From Weissella koreensis KCTC 3621 (GTDB taxonomy: Bacteria; Bacillota; Bacilli; Lactobacillales; Lactobacillaceae): DNA of 20,134 nucleotides. Positions 19,283 through 20,134 of the stretch are shown here, piece after piece. Where the stretch lies: the NCBI RefSeq assembly GCF_000277645.1, contig NZ_AKGG01000002.1, positions 1-20,134 on the forward strand, read 5' to 3'. The number at the start of each line of letters is the position of its first letter. The stretch's first letter is position 1. The notes under the pieces are model-generated. The model ran no database searches. It saw nothing but the letters and a program-made list of their open reading frames with translations, and was not told the origin of the DNA. The position numbers and the translations under genes were made by a program.

Positions 19283-20134
19283 TTATAGACTTGGTCCTTT
19301 AAAAAGATCACGCGTTAATTCAATGATTCGATTAATTAATGCTTTAACTTGTTCGATACCACGATCTAATCTAGTTGGCGCTATTTTCGTATCTGGATCT
19401 GCTCTAGCTGTCGTCAGTGTTTTCAACCAGGACTGGGCTACTTTTTTATTTTGAGTGAGTTCTTCATGATCCAGCTTATAAAGAACATACCGGGCCTCCA
19501 CATCAGTATGGGCTATCTTGTCGACACCATAATCATTTTTAAGCATATCGCGCATGGCATAATCCAGCTGTTGCTGTTCGCGTTGCCGCTTCTGAAGCGC
19601 TTGATGCGTTTCTTTCAGGTTTTGATAGTCTGCTTGGACGTCTCCTAATTGCGCTTTGACTTGGCCTAATGTTTGCTTGAGTTCTTCTGTCTCATGCTGG
19701 CTTTGTAAGGTGGCTTTCTTCATCGTGGCTAACAGACTTTTAAAACGATCTAAGTCATCTGGTTTAAGCACCGTCCTACCAAAGAGGTTTTTAGATAAAT
19801 CTTGTTTAAAGGCATCAATTTGTTTTTCGGCTAAGTCAACTTCCGTTAAGGCTTGATCCGTGATTTTAAGTACGGCCTGTTTAGCCCTAATATTTTCTTC
19901 AACGTCAGCTAGTTCATTTTTTAAGGCGTTAAACTGATCATTGTATTTTTTGATTTCAGCGACATTCTCAAACGGTAAGGTTTTGTTATTTAGAATCCCT
20001 TGTTCATAAAAGGGCAGCACCTTTTTTAAGTCTTGATCTAGATCCTCATGAAATGTTTGTAGATCATGGCGTGTGAGTACTTCTTTAGCGGATACTTTAT
20101 AACGTGACTTTTTAACATCAAAAACCACCGGAAC
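19283..20134 (-). CDS. mobA: MobA/MobL-type relaxase, C-terminal part (gene cut by the window edge)
   Basis: The frame is open through the right edge (reading VPVVFDVKKSRYK inward), so the first start codon inside the window is not the real one. The 283 visible residues are the non-catalytic C-terminal half of a plasmid relaxase: a block FDVKKSRYKVSAKEVLTRHD near the edge, then a long coiled coil (about residues 60-190 of the fragment, rich in Gln, Glu, Lys and Leu) and a final helical segment ending DLFKGPSL. The catalytic N-terminal domain (SAxxAAYRSGE and three-His motif) must lie outside. The enzyme would nick the oriT-like region. Identity rests on plasmid context and overall composition as no catalytic motif is visible. 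Confidence 0.75.
   Translation of the reverse strand, partial: VPVVFDVKKSRYKVSAKEVLTRHDLQTFHEDLDQDLKKVLPFYEQGILNNKTLPFENVAEIKKYNDQFNALKNELADVEENIRAKQAVLKITDQALTEVDLAEKQIDAFKQDLSKNLFGRTVLKPDDLDRFKSLLATMKKATLQSQHETEELKQTLGQVKAQLGDVQADYQNLKETHQALQKRQREQQQLDYAMRDMLKNDYGVDKIAHTDVEARYVLYKLDHEELTQNKKVAQSWLKTLTTARADPDTKIAPTRLDRGIEQVKALINRIIELTRDLFKGPSL

Overview
The window reads as most of a mobilisable theta-type plasmid from a low-GC Gram-positive lactic acid bacterium (Lactobacillaceae, of the Lactiplantibacillus/Levilactobacillus/Pediococcus kind). The evidence is a Rep_3-type initiator with 22-bp iterons, a DUF536-like partner protein, a MobA/MobL-type relaxase, a double-glycine bacteriocin precursor, AGGAGG ribosome binding sites with several TTG starts, and a CopY/CopB copper operon. 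No rRNA, tRNA or CRISPR was seen. The relaxase frame is still open at the right edge, so the window is a piece of a larger, probably circular, molecule. If it is circular, the missing N-terminal half of mobA lies between base 20134 and base 1, which places the oriT-like region (about 180-450) directly upstream of mobA.

Layout from left to right. (1) 1-480: a promoter and terminator framing an ~80-nt transcript, strong hairpins and an oriT-like GGGGC/GCCCC structure, followed by a small unknown gene. (2) 937-2220: debris of a bacteriocin locus, with an intact-looking double-glycine precursor, an unknown 102-aa gene, the first 52 codons of a C39 peptidase/ABC transporter whose catalytic Cys is Arg, and an IS3-type transposase stub. 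(3) 2226-4617: a short tyrosine recombinase and a FetAB-like (YbbL/YbbM) ABC pair preceded by a truncated ORF that overlaps it. (4) 4660-5987: a relaxase N-terminal scrap fused out of frame to an MFS transporter that lacks its first membrane segment. (5) 6062-9055: copY-copB with cop boxes; CopB carries an amplified Met/His repeat and CopY lacks one of its four C-terminal cysteines. (6) 9098-9633: an IS5-like transposase stub fused to the C-terminal end of a YafQ/RelE-type toxin.

(7) 9683-14764 is the most coherent and interesting part, a thiol-redox island on the minus strand. An ArsR-HTH/rhodanese fusion regulator is followed by an operon of three thioredoxin-fold proteins with different active sites (CAQC, CPPC, CPDC), a broken aspartate racemase, thioredoxin reductase, a FrnE-type DsbA protein, a 42-aa microprotein with a CGPDGC motif, and a glutathione-reductase-like flavoprotein that keeps the CxxxxC redox pair but seems to have lost the catalytic HPT histidine. 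The regulator and operon promoters share an identical 12-bp sequence inside inverted repeats, so the island probably forms one regulon sensing thiol or sulfane-sulfur (or metal) stress. Copper attacks thiols, so the neighbouring cop operon makes biological sense, but that link is inference.

(8) 15006-16808: a short-chain dehydrogenase and an AraC-type regulator in one AT-rich operon. (9) 16905-18978: the replication module (iterons, rep, DUF536-like gene and two tiny overlapping ORFs). (10) 19094-20134: terminators and the C-terminal coiled-coil half of mobA. Much of regions 2 to 6 is built from gene ends joined at sharp junctions, as expected of a plasmid reshaped by IS-mediated deletion.
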